This document shows positions 24,676 through 32,284 of a stretch of 39,579 nt of DNA, in pieces (the stretch's first letter is position 1; the number at the start of each line of letters is the position of its first letter). The notes under the pieces were generated by a model, which ran no database searches, was not told the origin of the DNA, and saw nothing but the letters and a program-made list of their open reading frames with translations. Position numbers and translations under genes: made by a program. This DNA is from an uncultured Phycisphaerales bacterium (GTDB taxonomy: Bacteria; Planctomycetota; Phycisphaerae; Phycisphaerales; UBA1924), in NCBI GenBank assembly GCA_937858155.1, contig CALLYM010000240.1, positions 1-39,579 of the forward strand. Direction: 5' to 3'.

Positions 24676-25401
24676 ATGCGACCCATCCTGCCCCTCACGC
24701 TCGCAGTACTCGCCGCCCCTGTCTTCGCGCAGACCAGCGTCGACGCCATCAACAAGCATTCCTGGAGCGAGGACTGTGGTTGGATGAACTGGGCGGACGC
24801 GGGCTCGCTTCCGGGGCAGCAGGGCGTCGTTGTCCACGGGTCGTACCTCTCAGGGTTTATCTGGTGCGAGAACATCGGGTGGGTCAACGTTGGCAACGGC
24901 GTACCGACCGACGACTGCGACGGCCACCCCTGCTACAGCACGTCCAACGGGAGCGAGTCAGGCGTCAACCTTGATCCGATCACGTTCGAACTCTCCGGAT
25001 TCGCATGGGGCGAGAACGTCGGCTGGATCAACTTCTCCGGGGGCGCACTGGCCACCCCCTCCAACGCGGCGCGCCTTGACACCAGTGCCAACCGTCTCCG
25101 CGGCTACGCGTGGGGGGAAAACATCGGGTGGATCAACCTGGATGTCGCCGACGATGGCCTCGGAAAGTTTGTGGGCATCAGCCCGAGCGGCTGCGACCCC
25201 ACCGACTTCAACCAGGACGGCCTCTTCCCGGACACCGCCGACATCGATGACTTCTTGAGTGTCTTCAGCGGCGGGCCTTGCTCCACCGCACCCGTGCCCG
25301 GATGCCGCGACATCGACTTCAACAACGACGGCCTCTTTCCGGATACGCGCGATATCGACGCTCTTCTCAGCGTGTTCAGCGGCGGCCCGTGCCTCGAATA
25401 G
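24676..25401 (+). CDS. Secreted W-E-N-x-G-W repeat protein with dockerin-like tail
   Basis: Exported protein of 241 residues; signal peptide at 1-19 (ending V-F-A-Q). Between residues 28 and 165 there are four copies of a short motif: W-S-E-D-C-G-W-M-N, W-C-E-N-I-G-W-V-N, W-G-E-N-V-G-W-I-N and W-G-E-N-I-G-W-I-N, each followed by a polar Gly/Asp-rich stretch, presumably a repeating beta fold. The tail (69 residues) is the twin EF-loop module. I use the ATG at 24676, which has CGGAG 8 bases upstream, rather than the TTG 45 bases earlier. Function unknown; the context suggests a surface protein. Confidence 0.8.
   Translation: MRPILPLTLAVLAAPVFAQTSVDAINKHSWSEDCGWMNWADAGSLPGQQGVVVHGSYLSGFIWCENIGWVNVGNGVPTDDCDGHPCYSTSNGSESGVNLDPITFELSGFAWGENVGWINFSGGALATPSNAARLDTSANRLRGYAWGENIGWINLDVADDGLGKFVGISPSGCDPTDFNQDGLFPDTADIDDFLSVFSGGPCSTAPVPGCRDIDFNNDGLFPDTRDIDALLSVFSGGPCLE
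25192..25398 (+). repeat. Twin EF-loop (dockerin-like) tail
   Basis: Two loops, D-F-N-Q-D-G-L-F-P-D-T-A-D and D-F-N-N-D-G-L-F-P-D-T-R-D, plus two extra C-terminal residues. Confidence 0.85.
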
Positions 25402-25558
25402 CCGTCTCTGCGACCCGCCCGATAAGTATGCACGGCAGTGCAATATTCAATCTTGCACCTGCGTGCTGCGTGCGTTACCCTCTGCCCGACGTGCGGCATC
25501 AAGGTGTGTCCACACGCAGTGGATGCCCAAAGCCGCAACTGTTGCCGGGAGGGTGCTC

Positions 25559-25811
25559 ATGCGCGCGATAATTTTGGGGGCGATCGCCCTGTGTGGACTT
25601 GGGTCGGTGGCCGTCGCTCAGTTCAATGTCCAGGGGCAATTCCCGACCGTTGCGAGCGTGGGGATCGGCTACGACCACACCGCAGGCGATGTCCGGACCT
25701 ATCCGGACTTTGGCTCGACGCTGCAGCACTACAGCGCCGCCGGCGCGCACCCTCTTCCCTGATACCGCGGATATCGAAGCTCTCATCAGGGTCTTCGGCG
25801 GCGGAACATGA
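25559..25811 (+). pseudogene. Remnant of a secreted, dockerin-tailed protein
   Basis: A good start (ATG at 25559 behind GGGAGGG) opens a signal peptide (M-R-A-I-I-L-G-A-I-A-L-C-G-L-G-S-V-A-V-A) and about 45 residues of a beta-propeller-like N-terminus containing G-I-G-Y-D-H-T-A-G-D-V-R. The frame stops at 25762. In the +1 frame the last part, 25748-25811, encodes L-F-P-D-T-A-D-I-E-A-L-I-R-V-F-G-G-G-T, the second half of the twin EF-loop tail. The gene therefore appears to have lost nearly all its middle and the first loop, with a frameshift at the junction (about 25740-25750). A 67-residue secreted peptide could still be made, but I consider it a wreck. Confidence 0.75.
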
Positions 25812-25924
25812 CAGTCATCAGGGCGTGAACGGGCGGCAAAGCACCCTTATGCTGGGCCGGAGCGGTCTTTCTGTGAGGCTTTTGAAATTCAGGGACTTCC
25901 CCCGAATGTCCGGCATGATTGGGG

Positions 25925-25952
25925 TTGTCTTTGCCCGTTTTTGCGGTACGCT
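25925..25952 (+). promoter_or_regulatory. Promoter of the choice-of-anchor B gene
   Basis: TTGTCT at 25925-25930 and TACGCT at 25947-25952 are spaced by 16 bases. Transcription would start near 25960, leaving a leader of about 33 bases that contains the ACGGAG ribosome binding site before the ATG at 25993. Confidence 0.5.
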
Positions 25953-25992
25953 GCCCGTTCATCTTTCGCCATCCGAGTACGGAGTTTGTTCG

Positions 25993-28212
25993 ATGCGCCA
26001 CACGCTTGTTTCAGCCCTCGCATTGTCCATGACCGCCCTGTCGCACGCCCAATACGCCAGCCAGGGAATTGACCTGCTGTCGCACATCCCGCTCTCGGGT
26101 TTCACGCCCACGCCGGGCAATGGAAACTCCTGCTGGGGTTACGTCTCACCCAGCGGACGTGAGTACGCGCTGATGGGCCTCGCGAACCAGATCGCGTTCG
26201 TGGAGATCACCAACCCCGCGACGCCCGTGATCCGCGCATCGATCGCCCACACCAACAGCCTGTGGGCCGACGTCAAGAGCCACGGCGCGTACGCGTACGT
26301 CTCCAACGAAGCCGGCGGCGGCATCCAGATCATCAACATGACCAACATCGACGCGGGCACGGTCACCCTCGTCGGCACCATCACCGGGAGTGGCGCGACC
26401 AACCACACACTCGCGGTCGACAACGCAAGCGGGTTCCTCTATGCGGCCGGGTCCAACCTCAACGGCGGCTCACTCATCGCGTACAACCTCGCAAACCCCG
26501 CCGCGCCTGTGGAAGCCGGGCGCTGGACCAGCGCCCAGGGCGGCGTGTATGTCCATGAAACCCAGGTCATGACCTACACCACGGGCCCCTACGCGGGCAA
26601 GCAGATCGCATTTGCTTTCTGCGGTGGCAACGGGCTCAAGATCGTGGACTTCACCAATAAGGCCGCGCCCGTGCTGATGGCGACCAATCTGTACGCTTCA
26701 CTGAACTACTGCCACCAGGGCTGGCTCAACGGCGACAAGACTCTGCTGTACGTCGACGATGAGATTGACGGCCCGGCCGAGGGCGTGCCCTACGACCTGA
26801 CCCGCGTTTTCAACGTCACCAACCTCTCCGCGCCCGTGCAGGTGGGCACGTTCTCCGCCGGCGTCCCCGGCGCCATCGACCACAACCTCTACGTTGTCGG
26901 TCGTTACCTCTATCAGTCCAATTACACGAGCGGGCTGCGCATCCTCGACCTCCAGGTCAATCCACTCTCCCCGCCGGAAGTCGCCTTCATCGACACCTAC
27001 CCCGACAACAACGCCGCCACGTACGACGGCTCGTGGAACAATTGGCCTTTCTACCCCTCCGGCAACATCATCATCAGCGATATCCAGGGCGGTCTCTTCG
27101 TTGTCCGCAAGAACCTCGATTATCTCATCATCAATTACGCCGCCGCCCCGTCCATCGTCACTCCGAACGTCCCCACCGCCGTGACCGTCGATATCGCGAC
27201 AACCCAGACCCCGCTCAACCCCGCTTCCGTAAGCCTCTTCTCGAGCATCGACAACGCGCCCTTCACCAGCACGGCGATGTCCGCGGTCGACGCCGACACC
27301 TTCACCGCCAACCTCCCCGCAGTGCCCTGCCTCTCCACCGTCCGCTACTACGTCTCCGCCCAGAACACCAACGCCGCGGCCTTCACCGCCCCGCAGGGCG
27401 CTCCCGCCCTTTTCAACTCCGCCTTCTCCCAGGGCGGCACGACAACGCTCTTCGCCTACGACATGGAGACCGCCGCGGGGTGGACCGGCGGCGTCGCCGG
27501 TGATACCGCGACGCTCGGCATGTGGGAGCGGGGAGACCCCGAGCTCACGACCGCCCAGCCGGGCGACGACCACACCCAGGCGCCCGGCGCAAACTGCTGG
27601 ATCACGGGCCGCCTGGCCGGCACGGGCATCGGCGCGTTCGATGTCGACGGCGGCTTCACCACCCTCCTCTCGCCCGTGTTCAGCCTCGCCGGGGAGAACG
27701 AAGCACGCATCGGCTACTGGCGTTGGTACAGCAACGACCTTGGCAGCGCCGCCGACTCCGACACGTTCCGCATCGGCATCTCCAACAACGGCGGCACCAC
27801 CTGGAGCGTGGCCGAGACCGTGGGCCCCACAAGCCCTGGACTCGGCTGGATCTACCACGAGTTCCGCGTTGCCGACATCCTCCCCGTCACGGCCCAGATG
27901 CGCATGCGCTTCATCGCCGATGACGCCGGGAGCGGGTCCGTCGTGGAGGCCGCGATCGACGACATGACCGTCTTCACCTACATCTGCCCACCCCCCGGCC
28001 CCGTCTGCGACTCCATCGACTTCAACAACGACGGCCTCTTCCCGGACACGGCGGACATCGATGACTTCCTGAGCGTCTTCAGCGGCGGGCCCTGCTCCAC
28101 CGCGCCGACGCCCGGGTGCAACGACATCGACTTCAACAACGACACCCTCTTCCCCGACACGTCGGATATCGACTCGCTGCTCAGCGTGTTCTCCGGGGGC
28201 CCGTGCCAATAA
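25993..28212 (+). CDS. Choice-of-anchor B family secreted protein with dockerin-like tail
   Basis: Exported protein of 739 residues. After the signal peptide (1-20, ending S-H-A-Q) comes an LVIVD-type beta-propeller (about 25-380) with the signature G-N-S-C-W-G-Y-V-S-P-S-G-R-E-Y-A-L-M-G and F-V-E-I-T-N-P-A-T-P, which I recognise as the family named choice-of-anchor B because members end in different sorting signals in different phyla. A Fn3-like/beta segment (about 385-480) and a jelly-roll-like domain (about 485-655) follow. Here the anchor is the twin EF-loop tail, supporting the idea that the tail is a surface-attachment module. I start at the ATG at 25993 (signal peptide, ACGGAG upstream) although the frame is open for another 555 bases through the adjacent wreck. 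Confidence 0.9.
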   Translation: MRHTLVSALALSMTALSHAQYASQGIDLLSHIPLSGFTPTPGNGNSCWGYVSPSGREYALMGLANQIAFVEITNPATPVIRASIAHTNSLWADVKSHGAYAYVSNEAGGGIQIINMTNIDAGTVTLVGTITGSGATNHTLAVDNASGFLYAAGSNLNGGSLIAYNLANPAAPVEAGRWTSAQGGVYVHETQVMTYTTGPYAGKQIAFAFCGGNGLKIVDFTNKAAPVLMATNLYASLNYCHQGWLNGDKTLLYVDDEIDGPAEGVPYDLTRVFNVTNLSAPVQVGTFSAGVPGAIDHNLYVVGRYLYQSNYTSGLRILDLQVNPLSPPEVAFIDTYPDNNAATYDGSWNNWPFYPSGNIIISDIQGGLFVVRKNLDYLIINYAAAPSIVTPNVPTAVTVDIATTQTPLNPASVSLFSSIDNAPFTSTAMSAVDADTFTANLPAVPCLSTVRYYVSAQNTNAAAFTAPQGAPALFNSAFSQGGTTTLFAYDMETAAGWTGGVAGDTATLGMWERGDPELTTAQPGDDHTQAPGANCWITGRLAGTGIGAFDVDGGFTTLLSPVFSLAGENEARIGYWRWYSNDLGSAADSDTFRIGISNNGGTTWSVAETVGPTSPGLGWIYHEFRVADILPVTAQMRMRFIADDAGSGSVVEAAIDDMTVFTYICPPPGPVCDSIDFNNDGLFPDTADIDDFLSVFSGGPCSTAPTPGCNDIDFNNDTLFPDTSDIDSLLSVFSGGPCQ
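28006..28209 (+). repeat. Twin EF-loop (dockerin-like) tail
   Basis: Two loops, D-F-N-N-D-G-L-F-P-D-T-A-D and D-F-N-N-D-T-L-F-P-D-T-S-D; the second has T in place of the conserved loop glycine. Confidence 0.85.
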
Positions 28213-28353
28213 CATACTGACGAACTCCTGAATGAAGACGGATCTGCCCTTCCACAAATGGGTTGGCGCTCCCGCACCCTTGGAGTAATATGCGGGCAGG
28301 CATAGCCCGCGCGTCCCCGGGCAGCGCCGTCTCGAGAAGAAAAGGGGAGGAAC

Positions 28354-29415
28354 ATGAAGCGTTTCTTTGCAACCGCACTGCTTCTGGCAGCCACAACCGC
28401 CGCATCCGCTCAAACCCTCGCCCCGCCGTACAACACGGCGTACACCATCTTCAATGTCGGGTCCGTCCCGGGAGTACCCAACCCCTACGGCGGCTTGACG
28501 CTCCTTGATGGCGACAACGACACCCTCCTCATCGGCGGGGCGGCCAACCAGTCCGGCGGAGCAATCTTCGCCGTCGCGCTCCAACGCAATGAGTGCAACA
28601 ACATCACCGGGTTCGCGAGCCCGGCCACGCTGTACGCGACCTGCCCCAACATCGACGGCGGCCTCGCCTACGGCCCCGGGGGCGTGCTCTTCGCCACGGG
28701 GTATCCCATCAACATGGTGCACCAGTTCGAGCCCGGCAGCACCGCGCCGGACCGTTCGATCGATGCGGGCCCGCTCACCGGCGGCAACTTCTCCCTTGGG
28801 TCGCTCACCTTCGTCCCAAGTCAATTCACCACCGCGGGCCACCTGAAGCTCCTCATGTACAGCAGCGGCACCATCCACGACAGTGTGCTGACGCCCGATG
28901 GCAACGGCACATACAACCTGGGCTCAGCCCCCGCGATCGCCAACATCGGTGGTGGACCCGAGGGACTCTTCTACGTGCCGCCCGGCTCGCCGCTGTTCCC
29001 CAACCCCACCATGCTTGTGTGCCTGTACGGCCTGAACCGCGTGGACGCCTTCGACGTGGACAGCGCGGGCAACCCCATCATCAGCACACAGCGCACGTTC
29101 ATCTCCGGCCTCGGGGGAGTGGAAGGCGCGTACATCGATCCGCAGTCCGGCGACTTCATTTTCTCGACCTTTGCTGGCAACAGCCAGGTCATCAGCGTCC
29201 GCGGCTTCGCCCGCTTCTGCGACGGCGTCGACTTCAACAACGATGGCCTTTTCCCCGACACCGCCGATATCGATGACTACCTCAGTGTCTTCAGCGGCGG
29301 CCCCTGCAGCACGGGCGATTGTGGCGACATCGACTTCAACAACGACTGCCTCTTCCCGGACACCCTGGACATCGACAGCCTCCTCAGCGTTTTCAGCGGC
29401 GGCGGCTGCCTCTAG
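28354..29415 (+). CDS. Secreted beta-propeller-like protein with dockerin-like tail
   Basis: Exported protein of 353 residues with a signal peptide (1-19, ending A-S-A-Q). The body (about 22-285) has propeller-like motifs such as G-G-L-A-Y-G-P-G-G-V-L-F-A-T-G-Y, V-H-Q-F-E-P-G-S and G-G-V-E-G-A-Y-I-D-P-Q-S-G-D-F-I-F, resembling secreted proteins that in other bacteria end in PEP-CTERM signals. The last 65 residues are the twin EF-loop tail, three residues shorter between loops than in the neighbours, and with C in place of the second loop's glycine. GGGGAGGAAC gives a strong ribosome binding site. TAATAT at about 28286 may be its -10 box. An intrinsic terminator follows and closes the cluster. 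Confidence 0.82.
   Translation: MKRFFATALLLAATTAASAQTLAPPYNTAYTIFNVGSVPGVPNPYGGLTLLDGDNDTLLIGGAANQSGGAIFAVALQRNECNNITGFASPATLYATCPNIDGGLAYGPGGVLFATGYPINMVHQFEPGSTAPDRSIDAGPLTGGNFSLGSLTFVPSQFTTAGHLKLLMYSSGTIHDSVLTPDGNGTYNLGSAPAIANIGGGPEGLFYVPPGSPLFPNPTMLVCLYGLNRVDAFDVDSAGNPIISTQRTFISGLGGVEGAYIDPQSGDFIFSTFAGNSQVISVRGFARFCDGVDFNNDGLFPDTADIDDYLSVFSGGPCSTGDCGDIDFNNDCLFPDTLDIDSLLSVFSGGGCL
29218..29412 (+). repeat. Twin EF-loop (dockerin-like) tail
   Basis: Two loops, D-F-N-N-D-G-L-F-P-D-T-A-D and D-F-N-N-D-C-L-F-P-D-T-L-D, joined by a shortened linker. Confidence 0.85.
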
Positions 29416-29435
29416 ACCAACACCGACAGTTCCCC

Positions 29436-29466
29436 GAAAGGCCCGCGCACGTGCGCGGGTCTTTTC
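29436..29466 (+). terminator. Intrinsic terminator closing the secreted-protein cluster
   Basis: The 18-base perfect palindrome CCCGCGCACGTGCGCGGG (29442-29459) is preceded by GAAAGG and followed by TCTTTTC. It lies 20 bases after the stop of the last tailed gene. Confidence 0.8.
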
Positions 29467-29503
29467 GTGGTTCCCCTGCCCGGCACCCCGCCGCGTGGCC
29501 TCG

Positions 29504-29509
29504 TACGCT
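29504..29509 (+). promoter_or_regulatory. -10-like box, leaderless start of M24 peptidase
   Basis: TACGCT ends 6 bases before the ATG at 29516, in the short gap after the terminator. Confidence 0.45.
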
Positions 29510-29515
29510 GGTCCC

Positions 29516-30736
29516 ATGAGCAAGCCCCGGTTCTCAGTCGCGAGCGTGCAGGAATACATGCGTGCAAACCGCATCGATGCCTGGCTGGTCTACGACTTCC
29601 GGGGCAGCAACGGTGTTCTGAACCTGCTCATGCCCCTGGGTCAAGGCAAGCACTCCTCACGTCGCGCGGGCCTCCTTATCCCGGCGGAAGGGGAGCCCGT
29701 CATCATCCACTCACCGCTGGACGACGCCGCGTTCAAGGACGCGCCCTTTGCCCGCGAGCAATTCCTGGGATGGGACGATTGGCGTCGCTGGCTCGCCGCA
29801 CGGTTCGCGGGCAAGTGCCGCGTGGCGATGGAGTATTCGCCTGGCTGCATGCTCCCCGTCGTCAGCATCGTGGACGCCGGCGCGGTCGAACTTGTCCGCT
29901 CCCTGGGTGTGGAAGTCGTCTCTTCAGCGAACCTCATCCAGGTATGCCTGGCCGTCTGGACCAAGGATGCTCTCGAGGGCCACCTCCGCGCGTCGCACCT
30001 GGTCACACAGGCCAAGGACAGCGGCTTTGAGCTCATTGCCAAGTCCATCCGCGCCGGAAAGAAGATCGACGAATACACCGTCCAGCAGCACATCATGCGG
30101 TGCTTCAAGGACAGCGGGCTCGAAACCTATGACCCGCCCATCGTGGGCGTGAACGCCCACGGCGGCGACCCCCACTTCGAGGTCGCCGCGAAGGGCTCCA
30201 GCCCGATCACGCCCGGCGACTGGGTGCTTATCGACCTCTGGGCTCGCCTCCCCGGCGACCACAACATCTTCAGCGATATCACCTGGGTCGGCTACTGCGG
30301 CGACAAGGTGCCCACCAAGCACCGTGAAGTCTTCGGTGCGGTGAAAGGTGCCCGCGATGCTGCGCTCGCCCGCGCCAAGCAGGCGTGGAAGAAGAAGGAA
30401 CGCCTGGAAGGCTGGCAGTTGGACGACGCCGCCCGCGCGGTCATCATTGAAGCCGGCTACGAACGCGCCATCCGCCACCGCACCGGCCACAGCCTCTCCC
30501 CGGGCAAAACCGCCCACGGCATCGGCGTCAATCTCGACAACATGGAAACCCACGACACCCGCGAGGTCATGCCCGGCGTCGGTTACACCATCGAGCCCGG
30601 TATCTATCTTCCCAACGAGAAGGTGAACGGGCGCGTCGGACTTGGTGTCCGCATGGAGATCAACGTCTACACCGATCCCAAGACCGGCCCACGCGTCACA
30701 AGCTGCGTTCAGGACGAGCCGCTCCTCCTCGGCTAG
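29516..30736 (+). CDS. M24-family metallopeptidase (aminopeptidase P-like)
   Basis: Cytosolic peptidase of 406 residues with the creatinase/aminopeptidase-P layout: N-terminal domain (about 5-145) and pita-bread catalytic domain (about 155-406). The five metal ligands are visible: D240, D254, H325, E360 and E381, in the contexts L-I-D-L-W, S-D-I-T-W, R-T-G-H-S-L, T-I-E-P-G-I-Y and R-M-E-I-N; H220 in D-P-H-F is the usual extra catalytic histidine. The spacing between the two Asp ligands is slightly longer than in typical Xaa-Pro peptidases. It likely removes N-terminal residues next to proline, though some members act as other hydrolases. I use the ATG at 29516 because the terminator and TACGCT lie just upstream; the longer open frame runs back into the previous gene. 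Confidence 0.9.
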   Translation: MSKPRFSVASVQEYMRANRIDAWLVYDFRGSNGVLNLLMPLGQGKHSSRRAGLLIPAEGEPVIIHSPLDDAAFKDAPFAREQFLGWDDWRRWLAARFAGKCRVAMEYSPGCMLPVVSIVDAGAVELVRSLGVEVVSSANLIQVCLAVWTKDALEGHLRASHLVTQAKDSGFELIAKSIRAGKKIDEYTVQQHIMRCFKDSGLETYDPPIVGVNAHGGDPHFEVAAKGSSPITPGDWVLIDLWARLPGDHNIFSDITWVGYCGDKVPTKHREVFGAVKGARDAALARAKQAWKKKERLEGWQLDDAARAVIIEAGYERAIRHRTGHSLSPGKTAHGIGVNLDNMETHDTREVMPGVGYTIEPGIYLPNEKVNGRVGLGVRMEINVYTDPKTGPRVTSCVQDEPLLLG

Positions 30737-30835
30737 AAACTCTGCTCTCCGGATGCCCCCATGTTTCAGAAGCGAACTCCGACATTTTCGCGCTCCCACC
30801 CACCCGGGCCACGCCGCCTTGTCGAGCGCACGGCA

Positions 30836-31222
30836 ATGCCTCTTCTCTGCTCTCTGCTCACCGCTCTCTTCCTCCCCGGCTGCGCAACACGCACTATCGA
30901 AGTGACCAGCGAACCACCGGGCGCAACCGTTATCGCGAACGACGTGGAACTGGGACGCACGCCCCTCACCGCCGACTTTACCTATTACGGCACGTACGAC
31001 GTGCTCCTGACCAAGCCCGGCTACGAACCCCTGCGCACCACGGCCTCCGCCCGCGCGCCGTTCTACGAGTACCCGCCCGTGGATCTCGTCGCCGCGCCCC
31101 TGTCGCCGCACACCACCGTCCGCTGGCACTTCACTCTTTCGCCCTCGCCCGAGTCATCACAGCCCAAGGACCAGCTCGAGCAGGACCTTCTCTCCCGCGC
31201 CAACGCGCTCCGCTCGAAGTGA
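30836..31222 (+). CDS. PEGA-domain lipoprotein
   Basis: Predicted lipoprotein of 128 residues. The ATG at 30836 opens a short lipoprotein signal (L-L-C-S-L-L-T-A-L-F-L-P-G-C16). A single PEGA domain follows (about 20-70): T-I-E-V-T-S-E-P-P-G-A-T-V, then G-R-T-P-L-T-A-D-F and K-P-G-Y-E-P-L. PEGA domains occur in surface-layer-like and envelope proteins and are thought to mediate binding. An upstream ATG at 30761 gives 25 more residues with no signal-like character and is less likely. The signal-peptide DNA is itself CTCTGC/CTCTTCC-rich, like the pyrimidine repeats elsewhere. The stop overlaps an alternative start of the next gene (GTGA at 31219). Confidence 0.8.
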   Translation: MPLLCSLLTALFLPGCATRTIEVTSEPPGATVIANDVELGRTPLTADFTYYGTYDVLLTKPGYEPLRTTASARAPFYEYPPVDLVAAPLSPHTTVRWHFTLSPSPESSQPKDQLEQDLLSRANALRSK

Positions 31223-31253
31223 CCGCGGCACTCCCCGGTCCAGACGCGTCCAC

Positions 31254-31259
31254 TACGCT
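31254..31259 (+). promoter_or_regulatory. -10-like box, leaderless start of ATP-grasp gene
   Basis: TACGCT ends 7 bases before the GTG at 31267. Confidence 0.4.
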
Positions 31260-31266
31260 TCCCGGC

Positions 31267-32280
31267 GTGAGCAGCACCCCCTCCACCTCGCCCCTCAACA
31301 GCGACCGCGTGATGACGCGCCTTGTCAAAGAGGCCGCGCGCGATCTGGGAGTGCAGGTGGAACCTCTGGGCGAAGGCTGGGTCCTCCGCCTCACGCGCGA
31401 AGCTCCCGAAGGCCGCACGCTCATCCGCCACATCCACGGGTATTCCTTTGACCTCAACCCCGCCGCCACGCACCAGATTTGCTGCGACAAGGCCGCGACC
31501 GCGGAAGTGCTGACCAGCGTGGGTGTGCCCGCCGTCCCCCACCGGCTCTTCCTCCACCCTTCCATGGCGAAGTTCGTGCCGCACAAAGGCACGTGGGAAG
31601 GGCTGCTTTCCGCGTTTCGCGCGTGGGGCCAGGACATCGTCGTGAAGGACAACGAGGGGACCGGCGGGCGCGGCGTCACGCGCTGCAGGACCGTGGTGGA
31701 ACTGGAGGAGGCGGTCTACCGGCTCTTCGAGCGGGTGGAATCCCTCGCCGTCTCCCCGTTCGTGGAGGTGCTGCACGAGTACCGCTTTGTGATGCTGCGC
31801 GGCGTGTGCGAGTGTGTCTACGAAAAGGTCCGCGCAAGCGTCACCGGAGACGGCGAGAGCACCCTGCTCGAGCTGCTCGCCAGGCAACCCGCGCTCCGCG
31901 GCCTGCCCACGGCCGCGCTCCTCGAAAACCTCGAAGAGCGTGAGCGCGCAGCCCTGGCACGTGTCGTCCCACGCGGCGAGGTCCGCCTCCCCAATTGGCG
32001 CCACAACCTGGGGCAGGGCGCAAGCGCCCGCCTTGTGGGCGAAGAGGCGCGTGCCCTGCCAGCCTGGGGAATTGCCCACGATGCCGCGCGGGTGCTGGGG
32101 CTGGAATTCGGGAGTGTGGACGTCGTGCAGGTCCAGTCCCCGTCCGCGACGCCGCACGCCTGGCAAACGCTGGAAGTTAACAGCGGCGTCATGATGGAAT
32201 TCCTCGCGAGAACAGTACCGGGAGGCGAGGAAGTCGCCCGCCGTGTGTACGGCCGCGCGGTACGAGCCATGTTCCCATAG
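31267..32280 (+). CDS. ATP-grasp family protein
   Basis: Protein of 337 residues with an ATP-grasp fold, similar to RimK/cyanophycin-synthetase type ligases. Visible elements are D-K-A-A-T-A-E-V-L at the start of the ATP-binding subdomain, V-V-K-D-N-E-G-T-G-G-R-G-V as the glycine-rich loop with its lysine, F-V-E-V-L-H-E-Y-R for the adenine-contact strand, and L-E-V-N-S-G-V for the Mg2+-binding end. Such enzymes form amide bonds between a carboxylate and an amine; the substrate is unknown. I prefer the GTG at 31267, placed behind TACGCT; a GTG at 31219 overlapping the PEGA stop and an ATG at 31312 are alternatives. It converges on the glycosyltransferase gene with 4 bases between the stops. 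Confidence 0.75.
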   Translation: MSSTPSTSPLNSDRVMTRLVKEAARDLGVQVEPLGEGWVLRLTREAPEGRTLIRHIHGYSFDLNPAATHQICCDKAATAEVLTSVGVPAVPHRLFLHPSMAKFVPHKGTWEGLLSAFRAWGQDIVVKDNEGTGGRGVTRCRTVVELEEAVYRLFERVESLAVSPFVEVLHEYRFVMLRGVCECVYEKVRASVTGDGESTLLELLARQPALRGLPTAALLENLEERERAALARVVPRGEVRLPNWRHNLGQGASARLVGEEARALPAWGIAHDAARVLGLEFGSVDVVQVQSPSATPHAWQTLEVNSGVMMEFLARTVPGGEEVARRVYGRAVRAMFP

Positions 32281-32284
32281 CGAG

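Noticed and set aside
26698..28878. A 726-codon minus-strand frame over the choice-of-anchor B gene
   Set aside because: Antisense shadow, Gly/Val/Glu-rich, and crosses the stop and intergenic region of two + strand genes.
21904..29412. The repeated tails as a CRISPR-like or tandem-repeat array
   Set aside because: The repeats are 2-3 kb apart, lie at the 3' ends of coding frames and are conserved as protein.
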